This document shows, one piece after another, positions 1-7,527 of a stretch of DNA of 36,561 nucleotides. Source of the stretch: CADEGZ01 sp035443705 (GTDB taxonomy: Bacteria; Pseudomonadota; Gammaproteobacteria; UBA6186; Azoamicaceae). Positions within the stretch are counted from its first letter, which is position 1, and every line of letters starts with the position of its first letter. Made by a program: the position numbers and the translations under genes. The DNA lies in assembly GCA_035443705.1 (NCBI GenBank), contig DAORSV010000005.1, forward strand, positions 1 to 36,561. The letters are read 5' to 3'. The notes under the pieces were generated by a model. The model was given only the letters and a program-made list of their open reading frames with translations. It had not been told where the DNA came from and ran no database searches.

Positions 1-235
1 TCAAATTATGTCCCAAACCAGATTTGCGATATTCAGGATGAACCCATAATTGATCCGTATAAATAGATCCAAAAATAATGCTGCCATTGCAACCTGCAAT
101 TATTTCACCGGCATCATTTCGTATAAAAAATGCGAACGGATAGGCTGAACCAAATTCCGCTGTTTCTTCATTAATTTTTTGGGTTAAAAAATCAATGTCT
201 TGGCTGGTGGGTGTTAAGGTATGTTCTATTTCCAT
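1..235 (-). CDS. GNAT-family N-acetyltransferase, 5' part
   Basis: The minus strand reads from an ATG at 235 to the window edge without a stop (78 codons), so the C-terminus is missing. The visible part ends in a typical GNAT motif A: a strand like 'YTDQLWVHPEYRKSGLG', where R/Q-x-x-G-x-G/A binds the pyrophosphate of acetyl-CoA. Before it lies a beta strand with 'AFFIRNDAGEIIAGCNG', the usual GNAT strand pair. The family transfers acetyl groups from acetyl-CoA to an amine; the acceptor cannot be told from this fragment. The next gene on the right (priA) is on the same strand but over 450 bases away and followed by its own terminator, so this gene probably has its own promoter in 236-400. Confidence 0.8.
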   Translation of the reverse strand, partial: MEIEHTLTPTSQDIDFLTQKINEETAEFGSAYPFAFFIRNDAGEIIAGCNGSIIFGSIYTDQLWVHPEYRKSGLGHNL

Positions 236-604
236 ATTTTTACCACTTATCTTGATTGAATGCCCGTCTTTAGGTTATAAAACAACATATTGGGTGTTAT
301 TGACCTGTTACCTTTTTGTTGAACTATATTTTGACATAAAACGATATTTCGTGCAATTATAATGTATATTATCTGTGCACGCATTAAAGAGACAAACCTA
401 TGACGCTTTTCAAGAGTTATCGCGAGTCAATTATTATTAAAGATCATACTTGATATGCCCATTACACTTCAAGATGCGAACAATGAGTCAAGATTGTCAA
501 TTATCCTAATTTGATCTGGTTTTTTAATTTGTCGTATAAATAGCGGATGTATTTAGTTAGGAATATTTTTAAAATGTAAAATTCATGAATACCAATTACT
601 GTAG
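236..604. other. Gene-poor AT-rich intergenic stretch
   Basis: I see no convincing gene here. A perfect TTGACA (331-336) and a perfect TATAAT (358-363) are both present on the plus strand, but 21 bases apart, longer than a normal sigma-70 spacer; TTGAAC (319-324) with GATATT (343-348) is a better-spaced, weaker pair. Downstream are two tiny plus-strand reading frames, 400-453 (17 codons plus stop, preceded by AAAGAGAC) and 455-514 (19 codons plus stop). They may be remnants of a decayed gene or chance; nothing in them is recognisable. Confidence 0.4.
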
Positions 605-632
605 GGGCAGACCGCCGTGTCTGCCCTTTTCT
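601..632. repeat. REP-like palindrome, copy 1
   Basis: GGGCAGAC (605-612), a six-base loop and GTCTGCCC (619-626) form a perfect eight-base-pair stem followed by TTTT. The flanking 'GTAGGGG...CCGTGT...GCCC' framework recurs with changes at 22194-22222, which points to a dispersed palindromic repeat family rather than only a local terminator. On the plus strand it could also act as a terminator. Confidence 0.6.
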
Positions 633-659
633 TGAATTTTAATTTAATGCAAGAGCCCA

Positions 660-691
660 AAAACGCCAGTAATAAACATTGCTGGCGTTTT
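660..691. terminator. Rho-independent terminator downstream of priA
   Basis: AAAACGCCAG (660-669) pairs with CTGGCGTTTT (682-691) around a 12-base loop. Read on the minus strand, the stem ends in a T-run and lies just 3' of the priA stop, so it most likely ends the hslR-priA transcript. The A/T flanks make it potentially bidirectional. Confidence 0.75.
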
Positions 692-705
692 CTTTATACA
701 TGTTT

Positions 706-2754
706 CTAATACATGTCGATAGGATCAACATCCAACGACCATTTAACGGTATTCACAATAATATTCGATTCAATTTTGGGTACAAGTTTTTGTAGTAATT
801 TCTGTAGAGTAGAACGCTCGGGTGATTGAAACAATAATTGTGCGCGGTGTTTTCCAAGACGCCGTTCCATTGGTGCTGAAATGGGACCAAAAATAGTGAG
901 TTTTGGTATCGATTTTAGCAGCGCTTCTTTCTTAACAAAGCTTAAAAAAGCGAGCGCTTTTTCGAGTAAAACAGCTTCTGCGCGAATGAGTACCTGATAA
1001 CTATATGGAGGCAGATTTGTCATTTTGCGTTCGGTTAAGAGACTATTAGAAAATTCAGAATAGCCTTTTTCTAATAATTGTTTCAGTAGAGGATGTTCCG
1101 GATGACAGGTTTGTAGAATAACGTGTCCTGGTCGCTCTGCGCGCCCCGATCGTCCTGCCACTTGTGTAATAAGCTGTCCCATTTTTTCGATACTGCGAAA
1201 ATCCGTGCTAAATAAAGCGTGATCAATATCTAAGATCCCAACCAAAGTCACATTCGGAAAATGATGCCCTTTTGCAATCATTTGTGTACCAATCAGTATA
1301 TCGGCTTTGCCCTCTTGAATCAGATCAATTGCTTTTTTTAATTCACCTTTTTTACGTGTGGTGTCGCGATCAATGCGAACAATCGACTGGGTTGGAAAAT
1401 TTTCTTGTAATGCGGCCTCTAATCGCTCAGTACCAATCCCAACAGGTTTTGGGTTTTTTGTTTTACAACAAGGACATTCTGTATAGAGAGGTATTGTTAA
1501 TTCGCAGTGATGACATTGTAGCGTTTCCGAACGCTGGTGTAGCGTCATTTTTGCATCGCAATTTTTGCAGGTTGCCACCCAATCGCAGGCAAAACACATT
1601 AACACAGGCGCATAGCCACGCCTATTCAAAAAGAGTAAGACTTGACCTTTGTTGGCAATATGTTCTTGCATCGCTACAATCAGTTCAGAAGATAATCCTT
1701 CTACACATTTTTTATGACGCACATCTAGAATTTGCAGCGTTGGGAAAATGGCGTTACCTGCACGGTGTGGTAAAGACAGTGGATGAAAACGCCCTGCCTG
1801 GATATTATGTAGTGTTTCAAGCGAAGCTGTTGCACTCCCTAAAACAACCGGACAGTGTTCGAGTGATCCGCGCAAGATAAGCAAATCGCGCGCATGGTAT
1901 CGAAAGCCTTCCTGTTGTTTAAACGAGGCATCATGTTCTTCATCAATAATAAAAACTCCCGGATTTTTGAGTGGCACAAAAGCGGCTAAGCGCGTGCCAA
2001 TCACAATGGGTGCCGCACCCGTTCTTGCATTTTCAAAAGCCAGAAAACGTTGCTTGTCAGTTAAAGACGAATTTAAAGCCGCAATAGGAACAGCAAATCG
2101 TTCTTGAAAACGCGACAATAATTGTGGGGTTAATCCGATTTCAGGTACGAGCAATAACGCCTGTTTTCCCGCATGCAAAGCGGCTTGAACCACACGAATA
2201 TACACTTCTGTTTTGCCACTACCCGTCACGCCGTCCAGCACAAATGTTTTAAATTGTCCAAAATGATGTGTGATGCTATTGATGGCTTTTTCTTGAGCGG
2301 GATTCAGCGTTAAATCAGGAGATATTGTCGTAGAGATGAGAGAGGACGTCGATTGTTTTTTAGATTTTTTGTGAGCTTGTTTTTTTGTGTTGAGCGTTAT
2401 TTCTTTAGGGATTAGCTCCTTAGGTTCTTGTCGCAGTCTTTTAGGTATCGCTATTTCAAACACTTCGCCTAAAGCACCTTGATAATATCGGCTCGCCCAT
2501 TGGATCAGCGATAAAATTGTTTTTGGGAAAAGGGGTTCTTGATCTAAGCAAGCCTGTATATGTTTCAGCTTTTCAATGGGGTGATCCGTGTGATCAGTGA
2601 TTTCTACAATGATCCCCACCGTTTTCCGGCGTCCGAAAGGAACGAGTACACGCATGCCGGGTTCTAATTTTACTGCATGGGGTTCTATCGGTGGCAAATA
2701 ATCAAATAATTGTCGTAAAGGAACAGGAATGGCGATGCGGAGGATGATGTTCAC
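706..2754 (-). CDS. priA: Primosomal protein N', replication restart helicase PriA
   Basis: PriA is the 3'-5' SF2 helicase that recognises stalled forks and D-loops and reloads DnaB. The 682-residue product has the N-terminal 3'-end-binding domain (about 1-105), Walker A GVTGSGKT at 175-182, the DEEH box at 271-274, the GSAT motif near 306, the cysteine-rich zinc-binding insertion between about 387 and 430 (pairs of CxxC type) and the QVAGRSGR motif VI at 531-538. Residues 115-145 form a Lys/Ser-rich linker longer than I would expect. The start is GTG, directly abutting the hslR stop (TGAGTG), which suggests translational coupling. The length matches the family (about 700-730) allowing for small differences. 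Confidence 0.97.
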   Translation of the reverse strand: MNIILRIAIPVPLRQLFDYLPPIEPHAVKLEPGMRVLVPFGRRKTVGIIVEITDHTDHPIEKLKHIQACLDQEPLFPKTILSLIQWASRYYQGALGEVFEIAIPKRLRQEPKELIPKEITLNTKKQAHKKSKKQSTSSLISTTISPDLTLNPAQEKAINSITHHFGQFKTFVLDGVTGSGKTEVYIRVVQAALHAGKQALLLVPEIGLTPQLLSRFQERFAVPIAALNSSLTDKQRFLAFENARTGAAPIVIGTRLAAFVPLKNPGVFIIDEEHDASFKQQEGFRYHARDLLILRGSLEHCPVVLGSATASLETLHNIQAGRFHPLSLPHRAGNAIFPTLQILDVRHKKCVEGLSSELIVAMQEHIANKGQVLLFLNRRGYAPVLMCFACDWVATCKNCDAKMTLHQRSETLQCHHCELTIPLYTECPCCKTKNPKPVGIGTERLEAALQENFPTQSIVRIDRDTTRKKGELKKAIDLIQEGKADILIGTQMIAKGHHFPNVTLVGILDIDHALFSTDFRSIEKMGQLITQVAGRSGRAERPGHVILQTCHPEHPLLKQLLEKGYSEFSNSLLTERKMTNLPPYSYQVLIRAEAVLLEKALAFLSFVKKEALLKSIPKLTIFGPISAPMERRLGKHRAQLLFQSPERSTLQKLLQKLVPKIESNIIVNTVKWSLDVDPIDMY

Positions 2755-3345
2755 TCAATCAAGATTCTCGCTATCTGCCTGTGAATAGTTGGGATGAGTG
2801 ACTGTGGTTCGTGGTGTGCGGGATTCACCTTTATTGAAAGAGCGGCGTAGAAATCGAATGGCATGGCGTTCTCTCTGTTGTTCACCTTGCACTGTATTGT
2901 AATTACCGGTTCTTTCTGTAGGCGTTGAAGGATAAAACAACTGCGGTTGAAATTGTGAGGGATGCTGCGTGTAATCAGGTTGAAAGACAGATGCTTGTTC
3001 TCTATTGAGGCGGCTTTCTTCCGTTTCTTCAAACAGTTGTATAGATTCTTCGGTACCGCGTCGACGGGTAGAGAGTCCGCGGACAATAACCGTCTTTTGG
3101 CATCGACCTTGCTGAATAATGAGCGTTGCACCAAGCTCTATTTCTCGACTGGGTTTGGCACGTTCGCCATTGTAAAAGACATTTCCTTTTTCCACTGCCA
3201 GCCTTGCGACCGCACGGGTTTTAAAAAATCGAGCTGCCCAGAGCCATTTATCTAAGCGTACAATGAGCTCGCGTGTACTGTCTGATTGTGGAGATCCACC
3301 TTCAAAAACGTAGTCATCTGAAAAAAATTCGAATTTTTGATCCAT
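2755..3345 (-). CDS. hslR: S4-domain RNA-binding protein, Hsp15 family, with long tail
   Basis: Hsp15 binds free 50S subunits carrying nascent chains and helps recycle them. Residues about 25-90 form the S4 fold: 'RLDKWLWAARFFKTRAVA', then 'G.V.YNGERAKPSREIELG' and a final strand. The family protein is about 130 residues. Here some 80 further residues follow, rich in Gln, Arg, Ser, Thr and Pro, with no recognisable fold. A GTG four codons upstream (3357) is in frame, but the ATG at 3345 fits homologues at least as well; neither has a strong ribosome binding site. The stop abuts the priA start, so the two are probably one transcript. The tail could be a basic disordered extension. Confidence 0.85.
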   Translation of the reverse strand: MDQKFEFFSDDYVFEGGSPQSDSTRELIVRLDKWLWAARFFKTRAVARLAVEKGNVFYNGERAKPSREIELGATLIIQQGRCQKTVIVRGLSTRRRGTEESIQLFEETEESRLNREQASVFQPDYTQHPSQFQPQLFYPSTPTERTGNYNTVQGEQQRERHAIRFLRRSFNKGESRTPRTTVTHPNYSQADSENLD

Positions 3346-3392
3346 TCTTGTTAACACTATTGTAGTAAATTTGGAATTGCATCATAGCAGAA

Positions 3393-3407
3393 CCAATTGA
3401 AAATTGG
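3393..3407. promoter_or_regulatory. Short palindrome in the hslR/cysQ divergent region
   Basis: CCAATT-GAA-AATTGG is a perfect inverted repeat in the 106-118 base region between two divergent genes. It could be an operator, but no partner regulator is visible. A TATACT hexamer at 3450-3455 on the plus strand lies very near the cysQ start and has no good -35 element. Confidence 0.3.
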
Positions 3408-3463
3408 CAGCGCGAATTAAATTTTTTTAGTCAACTGAACCGAAGGTGATATACTAGGTATGC

Positions 3464-4267
3464 ATGTTATATCAAGATTGGATACCCAAAATATTGTCCG
3501 TAGCACTTGAGGCAGCGGAAGCCATTATCGATATTTACGATCGCAACGCCTATCAGGTAAAGAAAAAGTTAGATACTTCACCTGTGACCGAAGCGGATTT
3601 ATGCGCCCACCAGATTATTCAGAAAGGACTATTCTCCATTGATCCAACAATACCTTTTCTCTCTGAAGAAGGTGATACGACACCTTACGAGATCCGTTCG
3701 CATTGGTCTCGTTATTGGCTCGTCGATCCCTTAGATGGTACGCTGGAATTTATTAAAGGCAGCGGAGAGTTCACGGTCAATATTGCCTTAATCGAGAATC
3801 ACTCGTCGGTCTTGGGGGTTGTGGTTGTTCCGGTGCACCGACATACCTATTGGGCGATTCAGGGTGAAGGAGCGTATGCCAAACTGGCTTCTGCCGATCC
3901 TGTACGCATTCATACGAATCATTTTCCCAAGGGTTCTTTGAAGGTGGCAGCGAGCCGGCGATTAAATCAAAATACCAAACCCGGTTGGTTGGCATTAATG
4001 AACAGATTAAACCAACCCGAGTTGTTGTACTGTGGCAGCGCTTGGAAAATTTGTTTGGTAGCATCGGGAGAAGTTGATCTTTATCCGCAATTTGGCACGA
4101 CAAGCGAATGGGATACAGCCGCAGGCCAGTGTATTTTGGAAGCCGCGGGTGGACAACTCGTTGATTTTGTAGGTAGACCGTTACAGTATAATGCAAAGCC
4201 TTCCCTAAAAAATTCAGCATTTTGCGCTATTTCGGATAGCGGACTTATTCCAATTTGCTGTGGATAA
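3464..4267 (+). CDS. cysQ: 3'(2'),5'-bisphosphate nucleotidase CysQ
   Basis: A magnesium-dependent inositol-monophosphatase-superfamily enzyme that hydrolyses 3'-phosphoadenosine 5'-phosphate to AMP, relieving inhibition of sulfate assimilation and RNA turnover. The 267-residue protein has the expected metal ligands: SEEG (E68, E69), DPLDGT (D88, D91) and the C-terminal EWDTAAGQ (D217), followed by the conserved 'EAAGG' loop. Length fits CysQ (about 250-270). AGGT lies just upstream of the ATG at 3464; a second ATG at 3460 is out of frame. Its final codons (tgc tgt gga taa) contain a perfect DnaA box on the opposite strand. A generic inositol monophosphatase is the alternative, less likely from the CysQ-like 'PLDGTLEFIKGSGEFTVNIAL'. 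Confidence 0.9.
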   Translation: MLYQDWIPKILSVALEAAEAIIDIYDRNAYQVKKKLDTSPVTEADLCAHQIIQKGLFSIDPTIPFLSEEGDTTPYEIRSHWSRYWLVDPLDGTLEFIKGSGEFTVNIALIENHSSVLGVVVVPVHRHTYWAIQGEGAYAKLASADPVRIHTNHFPKGSLKVAASRRLNQNTKPGWLALMNRLNQPELLYCGSAWKICLVASGEVDLYPQFGTTSEWDTAAGQCILEAAGGQLVDFVGRPLQYNAKPSLKNSAFCAISDSGLIPICCG

Positions 4268-4740
4268 ATGAGTTTGACCTTCAAAAATAGAAATCACTTG
4301 TTAAAAATTTTGAGGTCAATAAAAGATCAATAAAATTGGATATGCTGGGTCAATCGGTTGTTTAACTTGTGGATAACTCTGTGCATAACCTAAATATTAT
4401 ATTTGTCGTCTAACCCAAGCTGTAAAACGTAAAATAGGTCTCTATAGAGGTATTATTTTTTATCTATATGATTTTTAAAGTAAATTTTTAACAAATTCCG
4501 TACCTTAACATTTTTTACCCGACTAACATGGGTTGGATAACGACCGTCTAAGTCGCTTTGTAGCTTGTGAATAACTTTTGTTATCCAGTCTAATAAAGTT
4601 TTGGATAACCAAATAACTTTAAATTCCGGGCTGTCGATGAGTCTTGTTTTTATCCAGAATATCTGTGGATAACTTTGTGGATAGTTTTTGTAGCACCCAG
4701 CCTTAAAGCAAATAATCTAACTAACAAATTTTCAGCTAAC
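4259..4740. other. Cluster of DnaA boxes in AT-rich DNA: candidate oriC or DnaA-binding locus
   Basis: Matches to TTATNCACA, all read on the minus strand (TGTGNATAA on plus): 4259-4267, 4368-4376, 4380-4388, 4566-4574 and 4664-4672 are perfect; 4676-4684 (TGTGGATAG) and 4600-4608 (TTTGGATAA) have one mismatch. A one-mismatch box in the other orientation is at 4650-4658. Two pairs, 4368/4380 and 4664/4676, have the same 12-base start-to-start spacing. Between them, about 4441-4520 is very AT-rich and could be an unwinding element. GATC sites are few (two). No gene fits this 557-base gap. A replication origin is the most natural reading; a DnaA-titrating or regulatory site is the alternative. 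Confidence 0.6.
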
Positions 4741-4824
4741 AAGCTTTGAAACTTAGATCTTTTTATCGCGGGACGTTTCTGATACAGTTGCAAATTATTA
4801 TGCTTATATGTTAGGGGACATTAC

Positions 4825-6855
4825 ATGCAATCTTCAGAACAATTAATATCCGAACTAAATGCGCCAGAAGTTAAGTTTCATTTAGAAGCGCCCCAAGATT
4901 TAGAAGCGCCCCAAGCTTCACCCGTACAAGTCAATCCACAAGAGCATTTAGCGGATATTCAGGTTCCGCCAATACACGTCAATCCAGAAGCGTTTCGGGA
5001 ACTCTTAAAAAGTTTAACTCTCCCCAAATATCATCTTAGAGGGCTTGAGAAGTACAACCCTGAGCTTGTACAACAATATCGCGCTTTCACACAAGAAACA
5101 TACCCAGGGTTAAATCGCCAGGATATTCAATTTCTACCCCTGTTAAATGAAATTGCAACGGAATTACTTGGCTTCATTGAAGCTTGCAATAATCAACTGG
5201 TCTTTAAGGGACAAGCCTCTTCAAGTACATTAACTGGAATTGCAAATGAGTTATCTCGTTTTACGGGTTCTAATCAACTGACATCTATTTGGTTTTTTAG
5301 CGTCTTATTCCGCACTGCAGCGGCGTTGAAGGAAGCCTCTGCAGAGGAACTCGAGGTATTTCGACACGCAGCAGAAGGACATAACAATCCTGAACTTATA
5401 GAACGGCTTTTTAAGTATAGAGATCATGAATGGGGAGCGGATGCATGGAGTCATGCTGATGCGCTGATGGCTATTGCCAATACGGGCTCAAGAACTAACA
5501 TTGGGCTATCTCTTGAGGTGTCTAAAAAACTGGAAGAGCAATTGGATGCAAAATTTCCAACTCAAGTCTATTACCCAATCATGGGGGAAAATAAACTGGG
5601 CATTACATTGTTGTTATCACTCTATTTAGAACAAGTGGGTTTGTTAGGATTAAGTGATAAGCCTGCGGATGCACACGGGGTGTCTATGAGCCCATTAATT
5701 TTTATGGCGCACGATTTGTTTCATATACAAAATAACCGAAAGTCTCAAATGGATGCTGTTTTTTCCTATGCCGGACATGCAATTTGCGCACATGTTAAAG
5801 AATCTGGAATTGCAGATTTGGCAGTAGAACCTGTTGTTTCTATTGCGGTTCAGAAACACATTACATTGGCTCATACCTTCCAAACGGTCTTACAACATTT
5901 TCTTACATCCTTGTATCCAGAGAGAGGATTAGACGCCTTGAATAAAGCCATTGCTGGATTTTTCTATTCAGTACATGAAGTGCCGGAATACGTCAGTGTA
6001 AACACTTACCTGTGCTCGGAGTTAGAAGAAATACTCAATAAATTATGTGATGCGGGGATCGAGCATGTGAGTTCTGAACAATCTTGGGAGTCTCCAGCAG
6101 ATCCATTTTGCACTTCTCCAGAAACGGGTGAAATTTTATTAAGCAAAGAAGATCAAACCGCGCTTATGCAAAAATTAACGAGACAGCGGTTGCAACAGGA
6201 AAGAAATACCTTATACTTTGCAGGCATTCCTGTTGAGTATTACAGCAAGTCGGATTCGGAAAAGCTCGAGTATTTAGAGTCATTGATTACAGATGTCACT
6301 CTTGAAAATAATGGAAGATTCATTGATTTGAAAATTACTTTTAGAGATGGCAAAACTTTGTATGATTCGATGCCCACGCTCTTTCACAAATGGCACAATG
6401 CAGATGACGCGATCGGTTTGTTAAAACTGGCGAGGATCCGCATCAAAAAACCCAATTTACAAGAAGAAGCTAAGTCCCTTGAAGAGCAAAGACAGCTGGT
6501 TATACAAACCTTAATAAAGGTGCAAGATGGGCTTAAAGAAACGATTAACTTTTTTAGGCAAGAAGCTTTGCATTATGCAACTAGGGAGGAGCCTGAAACG
6601 GGTATGACATTGGCTGCACGCTATCGCATCATTTTTGAGAAAATGCAAAGGGAACTCAAAGAAAAATTAGACCGTTGTAAAAAACCATTGGCACCTTTTG
6701 ATTTTGAAACCGTACAGATTCGCTGGAACCCTTTACCAGGCTTCCAACGCCATTTGACAAGAGAAAGAGAAGAGGCTGTCGCTGTGGCAGCAGCAGGCGC
6801 AGAAGCCGTGCATCCAAGCGCCACCAATACGCAGTCGAGTCCAGATACGCTATAG
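4825..6855 (+). CDS. Unrecognised 676-residue protein
   Basis: I do not recognise this protein. AGGGG at 4813-4817 is a good ribosome binding site for the ATG. The first 50 residues are Pro/Glu/Gln-rich, with a tandem duplication of six codons (17-base copies at 4881-4897 and 4899-4915, both giving LEAPQ) and two similar 'VNP' segments. There is no signal peptide or clear membrane segment. Most of the rest looks helical and soluble. Residues 287-305 contain 'MSPLIFMAHDLFHIQNN', where H296, D297 and H300 form an HDxxH pattern that could bind a metal. Residues about 545-640 are rich in charged helices and may be coiled coil, and the tail is Ala/Glu- and Ser/Thr-rich. A disordered N-terminus, a helical body and an isolated position next to housekeeping genes are common in Legionellales secreted effectors, but that is only an inference. 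Confidence 0.75.
   Translation: MQSSEQLISELNAPEVKFHLEAPQDLEAPQASPVQVNPQEHLADIQVPPIHVNPEAFRELLKSLTLPKYHLRGLEKYNPELVQQYRAFTQETYPGLNRQDIQFLPLLNEIATELLGFIEACNNQLVFKGQASSSTLTGIANELSRFTGSNQLTSIWFFSVLFRTAAALKEASAEELEVFRHAAEGHNNPELIERLFKYRDHEWGADAWSHADALMAIANTGSRTNIGLSLEVSKKLEEQLDAKFPTQVYYPIMGENKLGITLLLSLYLEQVGLLGLSDKPADAHGVSMSPLIFMAHDLFHIQNNRKSQMDAVFSYAGHAICAHVKESGIADLAVEPVVSIAVQKHITLAHTFQTVLQHFLTSLYPERGLDALNKAIAGFFYSVHEVPEYVSVNTYLCSELEEILNKLCDAGIEHVSSEQSWESPADPFCTSPETGEILLSKEDQTALMQKLTRQRLQQERNTLYFAGIPVEYYSKSDSEKLEYLESLITDVTLENNGRFIDLKITFRDGKTLYDSMPTLFHKWHNADDAIGLLKLARIRIKKPNLQEEAKSLEEQRQLVIQTLIKVQDGLKETINFFRQEALHYATREEPETGMTLAARYRIIFEKMQRELKEKLDRCKKPLAPFDFETVQIRWNPLPGFQRHLTREREEAVAVAAAGAEAVHPSATNTQSSPDTL
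4881..4915 (+). repeat. In-frame 18-base tandem duplication
   Basis: Two 17-base identical copies with an 18-base period, encoding two LEAPQ units near the N-terminus of the 676-residue protein. It probably arose by slippage and keeps the frame. Confidence 0.7.
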
Positions 6856-6872
6856 GAGGTGCGCTAAATTGC

Positions 6873-7514
6873 CTATCGATTTTGTATAGAGGTAGACAAT
6901 ATTTGCTTCAAATCTTTTGCCATGATCTCTGGATGATAAGGTGGTGAAAAGACAGCGTGTAGCTGACCTTGGGGGTTGATGAGCAAGAGTGTTGCGCTGT
7001 GATCAATCATTTTAGGCTTGCTGGGATCATTTGCTTTGGGATCTTGCCAACTGTAGATTCCACATGCTTTAGCCAGTTTTTGTATAACAGCTGCTTCTCC
7101 GGTTAAGCCTCTAAACTCAGAATTAAAGCGCCCTAAGAAATCTCGCAGGATCTGAACCGTATCACTTTCAGGATCTAAGCTTACAAATACAAAATGTAAA
7201 TCTTGTGGAACTTGTTTCCAAAGCTCGGTAATTTTTATTAAGGTTTTGGGGCAAATTTCCGGACATTGCGCATATCCAAAGAACATCAGCGTCCATTGTC
7301 CTAAAAGTGATTTTTCTGTAAAGGGTTGGTTTGTCGTGTCGGTGAGAGAAAAATTTGTCACAACATTTTTGGGTTTTAAAATCGTTGCCGTGGTAATTTC
7401 AGGCATGATGATGGGTGGCGCATTTTTTTCGAGAATGGGTTTAACGCCATACCAAACGATAAAAACAGCGGCGAGCGTGAGACCAACAGTTAAAAAAACG
7501 CGTTTTATGTACAT
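6873..7514 (-). CDS. sco: SCO1/SenC-type copper chaperone of cytochrome oxidase
   Basis: A membrane-anchored thioredoxin-fold protein that helps load copper into the CuA site of oxidase subunit II. Residues 5-25 form an N-terminal anchor. The periplasmic domain carries the CxxxC copper motif (C84, C88 in 'YAQCPEICP') and the distal ligand H172 in 'DHSATLLLINP'. The 213-residue length is standard. It is the last gene of the cox operon, 13 bases after ctaB, and converges with the 676-residue gene, leaving 17 bases between the stops. Confidence 0.93.
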   Translation of the reverse strand: MYIKRVFLTVGLTLAAVFIVWYGVKPILEKNAPPIIMPEITTATILKPKNVVTNFSLTDTTNQPFTEKSLLGQWTLMFFGYAQCPEICPKTLIKITELWKQVPQDLHFVFVSLDPESDTVQILRDFLGRFNSEFRGLTGEAAVIQKLAKACGIYSWQDPKANDPSKPKMIDHSATLLLINPQGQLHAVFSPPYHPEIMAKDLKQILSTSIQNR

Positions 7515-7527
7515 CTACAAAAGCCTC

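Noticed and set aside
1272..1880. 202-codon open frame on the plus strand opposite priA
   Set aside because: It lies wholly inside priA, has no ribosome binding site, and the product has no recognisable fold; it is a shadow of the priA codon pattern.
2751..3134. 127-codon minus-strand frame overlapping hslR
   Set aside because: It is in another frame of the hslR tail region; the S4 domain is clearly in the hslR frame.
4268..4824. Dam-methylation-rich E. coli-type oriC
   Set aside because: Only two GATC sites and no good 13-mer repeats; the origin idea rests on the DnaA boxes alone.
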